Origin: Micromussa lordhowensis
Taxonomy: Eukaryota; Cnidaria; Anthozoa; Scleractinia; Lobophylliidae
Direction of reading: 5' to 3'
Assembly: GCA_964020085.1 (NCBI GenBank)
Contig: OZ026598.1
Location: 15,148,930-15,212,929, forward strand
Length of the DNA: 64,000 nt
In this document: in pieces, positions 47,801 to 61,075 of the stretch
Position numbering within the stretch: the first letter of the stretch is position 1
Layout: every line of letters starts with the position of its first letter
The notes under the pieces: model-generated
Told to the model about the DNA's origin: nothing
Databases searched by the model: none
Seen by the model: the letters and a program-made list of their open reading frames with translations, nothing else
Program-made: the position numbers and the translations under genes

Positions 47801-50800
47801 CACAGAAAATGGTTTTCGTCACTTGCTGGTTAGCGTTCATTGCTGTCAGCAATGTCATTGGACACTTTACTAAGAATCGCTGCGATGAAAGGTAAGGGTA
47901 AATAACAAAGATAATAGTTTTCTAATGTCGAATGAGGGAAAAAAAAATAAACTATTTCAACTCCGCAAACTGCTTCTCCAATGGCAGCGGCTTGTTGTAA
48001 AAGTTCCACGACTTTAGTTTTTTGTTAGTATTATCGCAAGAAGAAGCAACTTTCAAGATTTATTTTATTAATATTCTAAATTGCGTTTACAAAATATAAT
48101 GAGACCAGCCGTTATGAGAAGAAAGATCAGTTTGCCTTATCGGTGGACCGTGTCCATGGCGACAGTGTAAACAAAAGGGTCGCGTGGCGAGTTGGCGCGG
48201 AACATTTGTTGCCGGTTTTCAGTGTCACGCCATTCAAAATATAAATCAAAACTGTTCAGTAGATGAAGTCCAGAATCTGAGAAAAGAAAGAAGGTAACTA
48301 TGGCAAAGACTCTCGCCAAGATCCAGGTCACAGCAATTTTTCTTCTGCAAGATACGCGGAGAAGCCAAATTTATAGAGATTTGTCGGCCGGAAACCAACA
48401 GAAACATCTTTCACTGAGGTTTGCTACAAAAGGAGAAATTTATCTCTCGAGGAACTCAAAAACGATTAAAATAATACGAGAGTAATTGCGAATTAAAGCT
48501 CAAATGATTTCGATTAGGACAGTGTAACAATAGGTAGTTGTTCTAACTTATGTTCTTGTGAAGAAATGTCTAACTAAGGTGATACGTTTTGTTTATAGAC
48601 GGCTGAGAACTTTGATAGATTCCAGCAATGCACCAAGGAAATGTTTTCCGTTACGTTTAAATCATCTCCTTAAAACCGGTTTGACCTGATCCCAACAAGC
48701 TATGTCCGCCATTTTGAATCATCAAATCCAACCGGTCTCGAACCCAGTCTGACCGGTTTGACAGTGCACCCTCATTGGTTCTCAGACAAGTCTTTGTTCT
48801 TTCTCTATATAAGCGCGATATCACCCGGATGGTTGGGCGGTACGTTCACTCCAATACAACACACACATCTCTCTTAAAAACTCATGCAATATTCAATAAT
48901 AAAACTCTTAAAACAATACATGTTTAACAGTATTCTCTCTCTCAATTTCCTTCACATGTACCTACATGGCCTGCATCTGAATGTGAATGCAGGTTCATAA
49001 TGGGTAGAAAGCGTGCAAGACTTTCATGCCAAATGGACAGCGACATCTTTGAGTCCTCAGCTTCTTCCGCTATAGTTTTCCCCTTCTTCTGGCCTCTTCT
49101 ATAAAATGTTCTCCACAATCAAACTAGCAACACCACATTCTATCGCGCGCGCAAGATCGCAACGTTTATTATGACACAGTCACTTTAGTCTTCAGAACAA
49201 ATTCAGGTTTTCCGTTGTGGCTGGAGTTTCGGCTGTCAACACAGAAAATGGTTTTCGTCACTTGCTGGTTAGCGTTCATTGCTGTCAGCAATGTCATTGG
49301 ACACTTTACTAAGAATCGCTGCGATGAAAGGTAAGGGTAAATAACAAAGATAATAGTTTTCTAATGTCGAATGAGGGAAAAAAATAAACTATTTCAACTC
49401 CGCAAACTGCTTCTCCAATGGCAGCGGCTTGTTGTAAAAGTTCCACGACTTTAGTTTTTTGTTAGTATTATCGCAAGAAGAAGCAACTTTCAAGATTTAT
49501 TTTATTAATATTCTAAATTGCGTTTACAAAATATAATGAGACCAGCCGTTATGAGAAGAAAGATCAGTTTGCCTTATCGGTGGACCGTGTCCATGGCGAC
49601 AGTGTAAACAAAAGGGTCGCGTGGCGAGTTGGCGCGGAACATTTGTTGCCGGTTTTCAGTGTCACGCCATTCAAAATATAAATCAAAACTGTTCAGTAGA
49701 TGAAGTCCAGAATCTGAGAAAAGAAAGAAGGTAACTATGGCAAAGACTCTCGCCAAGATCCAGGTCACAGCAATTTTTCTTCTGCAAGATACGCGGAGAA
49801 GCCAAATTTATAGAGATTTGTCGGCCGGAAACCAACAGAAACATCTTTCACTGAGGTTTGCTACAAAAGGAGAAATTTATCTCTCGAGGAACTCAAAAAC
49901 GATTAAAATAATACGAGAGTAATTGCGAATTAAAGCTCAAATGATTTCGATTAGGACAGTGTAACAATAGGTAGTTGTTCTAACTTATGTTCTTGTGAAG
50001 AAATGTCTAACTAAGGTGATACGTTTTGTTTATAGACGGCTGAGAACTTTGATAGATTCCAGCAATGCACCAAGGAAATGTTTTCCGTTACGTTTAAATC
50101 ATCTCCTTAAAACCGGTTTGACCTGATCCCAACAAGCTATGTCCGCCATTTTGAATCATCAAATCCAACCGGTCTCGAACCCAGTCTGACCGGTTTGACA
50201 GTGCACCCTCATTGGTTCTCAGACAAGTCTTTGTTCTTTCTCTATATAAGCGCGATATCACCCGGATGGTTGGGCGGTACGTTCACTCCAATACAACACA
50301 CACATCTCTCTTAAAAACTCATGCAATATTCAATAATAAAACTCTTAAAACAATACATGTTTAACAGTATTCTCTCTCTCAATTTCCTTCACATGTACCT
50401 ACATGGCCTGCATCTGAATGTGAAAGCAGGTTCATAATGGGTAGAAAGCGTGCAAGACTTTCATGCCAAATGGACAGCGACATCTTTGAGTCCTCAGCTT
50501 CTTCCGCTATAGTTTTCCCCTTCTTCTGGCCTCTTCTATAAAATGTTCTCCACAATCAAACTAGCAACACCACATTCTATTGCGCGTGCAAGATCGCAAC
50601 GTTTATTATGACACAGTCACTTTAGTCTTCAGAACAAATTCAGGTTTTCCGTTGTGGCTGGAGTTTCGGCTGTCAACACAGAAAATGGTTTTCGTCACTT
50701 GCTGGTTAGCGTTCATTGCTGTCAGCAATGTCATTGGACACTTTACTAAGAATCGCTGCGATGAAAGGCAAGGGTAAATAACAAAGATAATAGTTTTCTA

Positions 50801-53800
50801 ATGTCGAATGAGGGAAAAAAAAATAAACTATTTCAACTCCGCAAACTGCTTCTCCAATGGCAGCGGCTTGTTGTAAAAGTTCCACGACTTTAGTTTTTTG
50901 TTAGTATTATCGCAAGAAGAAGCAACTTTCAAGATTTATTTTATTAATATTCTAAATTGCGTTTACAAAATATAATGAGACCAGCCGTTATGAGAAGAAA
51001 GATCAGTTTGCCTTATCGGTGGACCGTGTCCATGGCGACAGTGTAAACAAAAGGGTCGCGTGGCGAGTTGGCGCGGAACATTTGTTGCCGGTTTTCAGTG
51101 TCACGCCATTCAAAATATAAATCAAAACTGTTCAGTAGATGAAGTCCAGAATCTGAGAAAAGAAAGAAGGTAACTATGGCAAAGACTCTCGCCAAGATCC
51201 AGGTCACAGCAATTTTTCTTCTGCAAGATACGCGGAGAAGCCAAATTTATAGAGATTTGTCGGCCGGAAACCAACAGAAACATCTTTCACTGAGGTTTGC
51301 TACAAAAGGAGAAATTTATCTCTCGAGGAACTCAAAAACGATTAAAATAATACGAGAGTAATTGCGAATTAAAGCTCAAATGATTTCGATTAGGACAGTG
51401 TAACAATAGGTAGTTGTTCTAACTTATGTTCTTGTGAAGAAATGTCTAACTAAGGTGATACGTTTTGTTTATAGACGGCTGAGAACTTTCATAGATTCCA
51501 GCAATGCACCAAGGAAATGTTTTCCGTTACGTTTAAATCATCTCCTTAAAACCGGTTTGACCTGATCCCAACAAGCTATGTCCGCCATTTTGAATCATCA
51601 AATCCAACCGGTCTCGAACCCAGTCTGACCGGTTTGACAGTGCACCCTCATTGGTTCTCAGACAAGTCTTTGTTCTTTCTCTATATAAGCGCGATATCAC
51701 CCGGATGGTTGGGCGGTACGTTCACTCCAATACAACACACACATCTCTCTTAAAAACTCATGCAATATTCAATAATAAAACTCTTAAAACAATACATGTT
51801 TAACAGTATTCTCTCTCTCAATTTCCTTCACATGTACCTACATGGCCTGCATCTGAATGTGAATGCAGGTTCATAATGGCTAGAAAGCGTGCAAGACTTT
51901 CATGCCAAATGGACAGCGACATCTTTGAGTCCTCAGCTTCTTCCGCTATAGTTTTCCCCTTCTTCTGGCCTCTTCTATAAAATGTTCTCCACAATCAAAC
52001 TAGCAACACCACATTCTATCGCGCGCACAAGATCGCAACGTTTATTATGACACAGTCACTTTAGTCTTCAGAACAAATTCAGGTTTTCCGTTGTGGCTGG
52101 AGTTTCGGCTGTCAACACAGAAAATGGTTTTCGTCACTTGCTGGTTAGCGTTCATTGCTGTCAGCAATGTCATTGGGCACTTTACTAAGAATCGCTGCGA
52201 TGAAAGGTAATGGTAAATAACAAAGATAATAGTTTTCGAATGTCGAATGAGGAAAAAAAAATAAACTATTTCAACTCCGCAAACTGCTTCTCCAATGGCA
52301 GCGGCTTGTTGTAAAAGTTCCACGACTTTAGTTTTTTGTTAGTATTATCGCAAGAAGAAGCAACTTTCAAGATTTATTTTATTAATATTCTAAATTGCGT
52401 TTACAAAATATAATGAGACCAGCCGTTATGAGAAGAAAGATCAGTTTGCCTTATCGGTGGACCGTGTCCATGGCGACAGTGTAAACAAAAGGGTCGCGTG
52501 GCGAGTTGGCGCGGACCATTTGTTGCCGGTTTTCAGTGTCACGTCATTCAAAATATAAATCAAAACTGTTCAGTAGATGAAGTCCAGAATCTGAGAAAAG
52601 AAAGAAGGTAACTATGGCAAAGACTCTCGCCAAGATCCAGGTCACAGCAATTTTTCTTCTGCAAGATACGCGGAGAAGCCAAATTTATAGAGATTTGTCG
52701 GCCGGAAACCAACAGAAACATCTTTCACTGAGGTTTGCTACAAAAGGAGAAATTTATCTCTCGAGGAACTCAAAAACGATTAAAATAATACGAGAGTAAT
52801 TGCGAATTAAAGCTCAAATGATTTCGATTAGGACAGTGTAACAATAGGTAGTTGTTCTAACTTATGTTCTTGTGAAGAAATGTCTAACTAAGGTGATACG
52901 TTTTGTTTATAGACGGCTGAGAACTTTGATAGATTCCAGCAACGCACCAAGGAAATGTTTTCCGTTACGTTTAAATCATCTCCTTAAAACCGGTTTGACC
53001 TGATCCCAACAAGCTATGTCCGCCATTTTGAATCATCAAATCCAACCGGTCTCGAACCCAGTCTGACCGGTTTGACAGTGCACCCTCATTGGTTCTCAGA
53101 CAAGTCTTTGTTCTTTCTCTATATAAGCGCGATATCACCCGGATGGTTGGGCGGTACGTTCACTCCAATACAACACACACATCTCTCTTAAAAACTCATG
53201 CAATATTCAATAATAAAACTCTTAAAACAATACATGTTTAACAGTATTCTCTCTCTCAATTTCCTTCACATGTACCTACATGGCCTGCATCTGAATGTGA
53301 ATGCAGGTTCATAATGGGTAGAAAGCGTGCAAGACTTTCATGCCAAATGGACAGCGACATCTTTGAGTCCTCAGCTTCTTCCGCTATAGTTTTCCCCTTC
53401 TTCTGGCCTCTTCTATAAAATGTTCTCCACAATCAAACTAGCAACACCACATTCTATCGCGCGCGCAAGATCGCAACGTTTATTATGACACAGTCACTTT
53501 AGTCTTCAGAACAAATTCAGGTTTTCCGTTGTGGCTGGAGTTTCGGCTGTCAACACAGAAAATGGTTTTCGTCACTTGCTGGTTAGCGTTCATTGCTGTC
53601 AGCAATGTCATTGGACACTTTACTAAGAATCGCTGCGATGAAAGGTAAGGGTAAATAACAAAGATAATAGTTTTCTAATGTCGAATGAGGGAAAAAAAAT
53701 AAACTATTTCAACTCCGCAAACTGCTTCTCCAATGGCAGCGGCTTGTTGTAAAAGTTCCACGACTTTAGTTTTTTGTTAGTATTATCGCAAGAAGAAGCA

Positions 53801-55439
53801 ACTTTCAAGATTTATTTTATTAATATTCTAAATTGCGTTTACAAAATATAATGAGACCAGCCGTTATGAGAAGAAAGATCAGTTTGCCTTATCGGTGGAC
53901 CGTGTCCATGGCGACAGTGTAAACAAAAGGGTCGCGTGGCGAGTTGGCGCGGAACATTTGTTGCCGGTTTTCAGTGTCACGCCATTCAAAATATAAATCA
54001 AAACTGTTCAGTAGATGAAGTCCAGAATCTGAGAAAAGAAAGAAGGTAACTATGGCAAAGACTCTCGCCAAGATCCAGGTCACAGCAATTTTTCTTCTGC
54101 AAGATACGCGGAGAAGCCAAATTTATAGAGATTTGTCGGCCGGAAACCAACAGAAACATCTTTCACTGAGGTTTGCTACAAAAGGAGAAATTTATCTCTC
54201 GAGGAACTCAAAAACGATTAAAATAATACGAGAGTAATTGCGAATTAAAGCTCAAATGATTTCGATTAGGACAGTGTAACAATAGGTAGTTGTTCTAACT
54301 TATGTTCTTGTGAAGAAATGTCTAACTAAGGTGATACGTTTTGTTTATAGACGGCTGAGAACTTTCATAGATTCCAGCAATGCACCAAGGAAATGTTTTC
54401 CGTTACGTTTAAATCATCTCCTTAAAACCGGTTTGACCTGATCCCAACAAGCTATGTCCGCCATTTTGAATCATCAAATCCAACCGGTCTCGAACCCAGT
54501 CTGACCGGTTTGACAGTGCACCCTCATTGGTTCTCAGACAAGTCTTTGTTCTTTCTCTATATAAGCGCGATATCACCCGGATGGTTGGGCGGTACGTTCA
54601 CTCCAATACAACACACACATCTCTCTTAAAAACTCATGCAATATTCAATAATAAAACTCTTAAAACAATACATGTTTAACAGTATTCTCTCTCTCAATTT
54701 CCTTCACATGTACCTACATGGCCTGCATCTGAATGTGAATGCAGGTTCATAATGGGTAGAAAGCGTGCAAGACTTTCATGCCAAATGGACAGCGACATCT
54801 TTGAGTCCTCAGCTTCTTCCGCTATAGTTTTCCCCTTCTTCTGGCCTCTTCTATAAAATGTTCTCCACAATCAAACTAGCAACACCACATTCTATCGCGC
54901 GCGCAAGATCGCAACGTTTATTATGACACAGTCACTTTAGTCTTCAGAACAAATTCAGGTTTTCCGTTGTGGCTGGAGTTTCGGCTGTCAACACAGAAAA
55001 TGGTTTTCGTCACTTGCTGGTTAGCGTTCATTGCTGTCAGCAATGTCATTGGACACTTTACTAAGAATCGCTGCGATGAAAGGTAAGGGTAAATAACAAA
55101 GATAATAGTTTTCTAATGTCGAATGAGGGAAAAAAAATAAACTATTTCAACTCCGCAAACTGCTTCTCCAATGGCAGCGGCTTGTTGTAAAAGTTCCACG
55201 ACTTTAGTTTTTTGTTAGTATTATCGCAAGAAGAAGCAACTTTCAAGATTTATTTTATTAATATTCTAAATTGCGTTTACAAAATATAATGAGACCAGCC
55301 GTTATGAGAAGAAAGATCAGTTTGCCTTATCGGTGGACCGTGTCCATGGCGACAGTGTAAACAAAAGGGTCGCGTGGCGAGTTGGCGCGGAACATTTGTT
55401 GCCGGTTTTCAGTGTCACGCCATTCAAAATATAAATCAA

Positions 55440-55640
55440 AACTGTTCAGTGATGAACTCCAGAATCTGAGAAAAGAAAGAAGGTAACTATGGCAAAGACT
55501 CTCGCCAAGATCCAGGTCACAGCAATTTTTCTTCTGCAAGATACGCGGAGAAGCCAAATTTATAGAGATTTGTCGGCCGGAAACCAACAGAAACATCTTT
55601 CACTGAGGTTTGCTACAAAAGGAGAAATTTATCTCTTGAG
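55440..55640. repeat. Right-array variant unit, copy A of a three-unit period
   Basis: It carries CAGTGATGAACTCC (one base lost, one changed) near 55448 and CTCTTGAGG near 55633, both shared only with the unit 4314 bp downstream. The one-base loss shifts the antisense frame so that it reads 89 codons instead of 64. Confidence 0.85.
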
Positions 55641-58600
55641 GAACTCAAAAACGATTAAAATAATACGAGAGTAATTGCGAATTAAAGCTCAAATGATTTC
55701 GATTAGGACAGTGTAACAATAGGTAGTTGTTCTAACTTATGTTCTTGTGAAGAAATGTCTAACTAAGGTGATACGTTTTGTTTATAGACGGCTGAGAACT
55801 TTGATAGATTCCAGCAATGCACCAAGGAAATGTTTTCCGTTACGTTTAAATCATCTCCTTAAAACCGGTTTGACCTGATCCCAACAAGCTATGTCCGCCA
55901 TTTTGAATCATCAAATCCAACCGGTCTCGAACCCAGTCTGACCGGTTTGACAGTGCACCCTCATTGGTTCTCAGACAAGTCTTTGTTCTTTCTCTATATA
56001 AGCGCGATATCACCCGGATGGTTGGGCGGTACGTTCACTCCAATACAACACACACATCTCTCTTAAAAACTCATGCAATATTCAATAATAAAACTCTTAA
56101 AACAATACATGTTTAACAGTATTCTCTCTCTCAATTTCCTTCACATGTACCTACATGGCCTGCATCTGAATGTGAATGCAGGTTCATAATGGGTAGAAAG
56201 CGTGCAAGACTTTCATGCCAAATGGACAGCGACATCTTTGAGTCCTCAGCTTCTTCCGCTATAGTTTTCCCCTTCTTCTGGCCTCTTCTATAAAATGTTC
56301 TCCACAATCAAACTAGCAACACCACATTCTATCGCGCGCCCAAGATCGCAACGTTTATTATGACACAGTCACTTTAGTCTTCAGAACAAATTCAGGTTTT
56401 CCGTTGTGGCTGGAGTTTCGGCTGTCAACACAGAAAATGGTTTTCGTCACTTGCTGGTTAGCGTTCATTGCTGTCAGCAATGTCATTGGACACTTTACTA
56501 AGAATCGCTGCGATGAAAGGTAAGGGTAAATAACAAAGATAATAGTTTTCTAATGTCGAATGAGGGAAAAAAAATAAACTATTTCAACTCCGCAAACTGC
56601 TTCTCCAATGGCAGCGGCTTGTTGTAAAAGTTCCACGACTTTAGTTTTTTGTTAGTATTATCGCAAGAAGAAGCAACTTTCAAGATTTATTTTATTAATA
56701 TTCTAAATTGCGTTTACAAAATATAATGAGACCAGCCGTTATGAGAAGAAAGATCAGTTTGCCTTATCGGTGGACCGTGTCCATGGCGACAGTGTAAACA
56801 AAAGGGTCGCGTGGCGAGTTGGCGCGGAACATTTGTTGCCGGTTTTCAGTGTCACGCCATTCAAAATATAAATCAAAACTGTTCAGTAGATGAAGTCCAG
56901 AATCTGAGAAAAGAAAGAAGGTAACTATGGCAAAGACTCTCGCCAAGATCCAGGTCACAGCAATTTTTCTTCTGCAAGATACGCGGAGAAGCCAAATTTA
57001 TAGAGATTTGTCGGCCGGAAACCAACAGAAACATCTTTCACTGAGGTTTGCTACAAAAGGAGAAATTTATCTCTCGAGGAACTCAAAAACGATTAAAATA
57101 ATACGAGAGTAATTGCGAATTAAAGCTCAAATGATTTCGATTAGGACAGTGTAACAATAGGTAGTTGTTCTAACTTATGTTCTTGTGAAGAAATGTCTAA
57201 CTAAGGTGATACGTTTTGTTTATAGACGGCTGAGAACTTTCATAGATTCCAGCAATGCACCAAGGAAATGTTTTCCGTTACGTTTAAATCATCTCCTTAA
57301 AACCGGTTTGACCTGATCCCAACAAGCTATGTCCGCCATTTTGAATCATCAAATCCAACCGGTCTCGAACCCAGTCTGACCGGTTTGACAGTGCACCCTC
57401 ATTGGTTCTCAGACAAGTCTTTGTTCTTTCTCTATATAAGCGCGATATCACCCGGATGGTTGGGCGGTACGTTCACTCCAATACAACACACACATCTCTC
57501 TTAAAAACTCATGCAATATTCAATAATAAAACTCTTAAAACAATACATGTTTAACAGTATTCTCTCTCTCAATTTCCTTCACATGTACCTACATGGCCTG
57601 CATCTGAATGTGAATGCAGGTTCATAATGGGTAGAAAGCGTGCAAGACTTTCATGCCAAATGGACAGCGACATCTTTGAGTCCTCAGCTTCTTCCGCTAT
57701 AGTTTTCCCCTTCTTCTGGCCTCTTCTATAAAATGTTCTCCACAATCAAACTAGCAACACCACATTCTATCGCGCGCCCAAGATCGCAACGTTTATTATG
57801 ACACAGTCACTTTAGTCTTCAGAAAAAAATTCAGGTTTTCCGTTGTGGCTGGAGTTTCGGCTGTCAACACAGAAAATGGTTTTCGTCACTTGCTGGTTAG
57901 CGTTCATTGCTGTCAGCAATGTCATTGGACACTTTACTAAGAATCGCTGCGATGAAAGGTAAGGGTAAATAACAAAGATAATAGTTTTCTAATGTCGAAT
58001 GAGGGAAAAAAAATAAACTATTTCAACTCCGCAAACTGCTTCTCCAATGGCAGCGGCTTGTTGTAAAAGTTCCACGACTTTAGTTTTTTGTTAGTATTAT
58101 CGCAAGAAGAAGCAACTTTCAAGATTTATTTTATTAATATTCTAAATTGCGTTTACAAAATATAATGAGACCAGCCGTTATGAGAAGAAAGATCAGTTTG
58201 CCTTATCGGTGGACCGTGTCCATGGCGACAGTGTAAACAAAAGGGTCGCGTGGCGAGTTGGCGCGGAACATTTGTTGCCGGTTTTCAGTGTCACGCCATT
58301 CAAAATATAAATCAAAACTGTTCAGTAGATGAAGTCCAGAATCTGAGAAAAGAAAGAAGGTAACTATGGCAAAGACTCTCGCCAAGATCCAGGTCACAGC
58401 AATTTTTCTTCTGCAAGATACGCGGAGAAGCCAAATTTATAGAGATTTGTCGGCCGGAAACCAACAGAAACATCTTTCACTGAGGTTTGCTACAAAAGGA
58501 GAAATTTATCTCTCGAGGAACTCAAAAACGATTAAAATAATACGAGAGTAATTGCGAATTAAAGCTCAAATGATTTCGATTAGGACAGTGTAACAATAGG

Positions 58601-59753
58601 TAGTTGTTCTAACTTATGTTCTTGTGAAGAAATGTCTAACTAAGGTGATACGTTTTGTTTATAGACGGCTGAGAACTTTCATAGATTCCAGCAATGCACC
58701 AAGGAAATGTTTTCCGTTACGTTTAAATCATCTCCTTAAAACCGGTTTGACCTGATCCCAACAAGCTATGTCCGCCATTTTGAATCATCAAATCCAACCG
58801 GTCTCGAACCCAGTCTGACCGGTTTGACAGTGCACCCTCATTGGTTCTCAGACAAGTCTTTGTTCTTTCTCTATATAAGCGCGATATCACCCGGATGGTT
58901 GGGCGGTACGTTCACTCCAATACAACACACACATCTCTCTTAAAAACTCATGCAATATTCAATAATAAAACTCTTAAAACAATACATGTTTAACAGTATT
59001 CTCTCTCTCAATTTCCTTCACATGTACCTACATGGCCTGCATCTGAATGTGAATGCAGGTTCATAATGGGTAGAAAGCGTGCAAGACTTTCATGCCAAAT
59101 GGACAGCGACATCTTTGAGTCCTCAGCTTCTTCCGCTATAGTTTTCCCCTTCTTCTGGCCTCTTCTATAAAATGTTCTCCACAATCAAACTAGCAACACC
59201 ACATTCTATCGCGCGCGCAAGATCGCAACGTTTATTATGACACAGTCACTTTAGTCTTCAGAACAAATTCAGGTTTTCCGTTGTGGCTGGAGTTTCGGCT
59301 GTCAACACAGAAAATGGTTTTCGTCACTTGCTGGTTAGCGTTCATTGCTGTCAGCAATGTCATTGGACACTTTACTAAGAATCGCTGCGATGAAAGGTAA
59401 GGGTAAATAACAAAGATAATAGTTTTCTAATGTCGAATGAGGGAAAAAAAATAAACTATTTCAACTCCGCAAACTGCTTCTCCAATGGCAGCGGCTTGTT
59501 GTAAAAGTTCCACGACTTTAGTTTTTTGTTAGTATTATCGCAAGAAGAAGCAACTTTCAAGATTTATTTTATTAATATTCTAAATTGCGTTTACAAAATA
59601 TAATGAGACCAGCCGTTATGAGAAGAAAGATCAGTTTGCCTTATCGGTGGACCGTGTCCATGGCGACAGTGTAAACAAAAGGGTCGCGTGGCGAGTTGGC
59701 GCGGAACATTTGTTGCCGGTTTTCAGTGTCACGCCATTCAAAATATAAATCAA

Positions 59754-59954
59754 AACTGTTCAGTGATGAACTCCAGAATCTGAGAAAAGAAAGAAGGTAA
59801 CTATGGCAAAGACTCTCGCCAAGATCCAGGTCACAGCAATTTTTCTTCTGCAAGATACGCGGAGAAGCCAAATTTATAGAGATTTGTCGGCCGGAAACCA
59901 ACAGAAACATCTTTCACTGAGGTTTGCTACAAAAGGAGAAATTTATCTCTTGAG
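59754..59954. repeat. Right-array variant unit, copy B of a three-unit period
   Basis: Same two variants as 55440-55640, exactly three units away. Downstream units also match (GCGCGCCCAAG near 56337/60651 and 57775/62073; AGAAAAAAAT at 57821/62119), defining a converted or duplicated block of more than one unit. Confidence 0.85.
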
Positions 59955-61055
59955 GAACTCAAAAACGATTAAAATAATACGAGAGTAATTGCGAATTAAA
60001 GCTCAAATGATTTCGATTAGGACAGTGTAACAATAGGTAGTTGTTCTAACTTATGTTCTTGTGAAGAAATGTCTAACTAAGGTGATACGTTTTGTTTATA
60101 GACGGCTGAGAACTTTGATAGATTCCAGCAATGCACCAAGGAAATGTTTTCCGTTACGTTTAAATCATCTCCTTAAAACCGGTTTGACCTGATCCCAACA
60201 AGCTATGTCCGCCATTTTGAATCATCAAATCCAACCGGTCTCGAACCCAGTCTGACCGGTTTGACAGTGCACCCTCATTGGTTCTCAGACAAGTCTTTGT
60301 TCTTTCTCTATATAAGCGCGATATCACCCGGATGGTTGGGCGGTACGTTCACTCCAATACAACACACACATCTCTCTTAAAAACTCATGCAATATTCAAT
60401 AATAAAACTCTTAAAACAATACATGTTTAACAGTATTCTCTCTCTCAATTTCCTTCACATGTACCTACATGGCCTGCATCTGAATGTGAATGCAGGTTCA
60501 TAATGGGTAGAAAGCGTGCAAGACTTTCATGCCAAATGGACAGCGACATCTTTGAGTCCTCAGCTTCTTCCGCTATAGTTTTCCCCTTCTTCTGGCCTCT
60601 TCTATAAAATGTTCTCCACAATCAAACTAGCAACACCACATTCTATCGCGCGCCCAAGATCGCAACGTTTATTATGACACAGTCACTTTAGTCTTCAGAA
60701 CAAATTCAGGTTTTCCGTTGTGGCTGGAGTTTCGGCTGTCAACACAGAAAATGGTTTTCGTCACTTGCTGGTTAGCGTTCATTGCTGTCAGCAATGTCAT
60801 TGGACACTTTACTAAGAATCGCTGCGATGAAAGGTAAGGGTAAATAACAAAGATAATAGTTTTCTAATGTCGAATGAGGGAAAAAAAATAAACTATTTCA
60901 ACTCCGCAAACTGCTTCTCCAATGGCAGCGGCTTGTTGTAAAAGTTCCACGACTTTAGTTTTTTGTTAGTATTATCGCAAGAAGAAGCAACTTTCAAGAT
61001 TTATTTTATTAATATTCTAAATTGCGTTTACAAAATATAATGAGACCAGCCGTTA

Positions 61056-61075
61056 TGAGATCAGATCATGGACCG
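61056..61075. repeat. Unit with 24-to-8-bp replacement
   Basis: Between TTATGAGA and TGGACCGTG the usual 24 bases are replaced by TCAGATCA. This shortens the unit by 16 bp and removes the usual stop of the antisense 64-codon frame. It looks like an imprecise end-joining scar. Confidence 0.85.
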
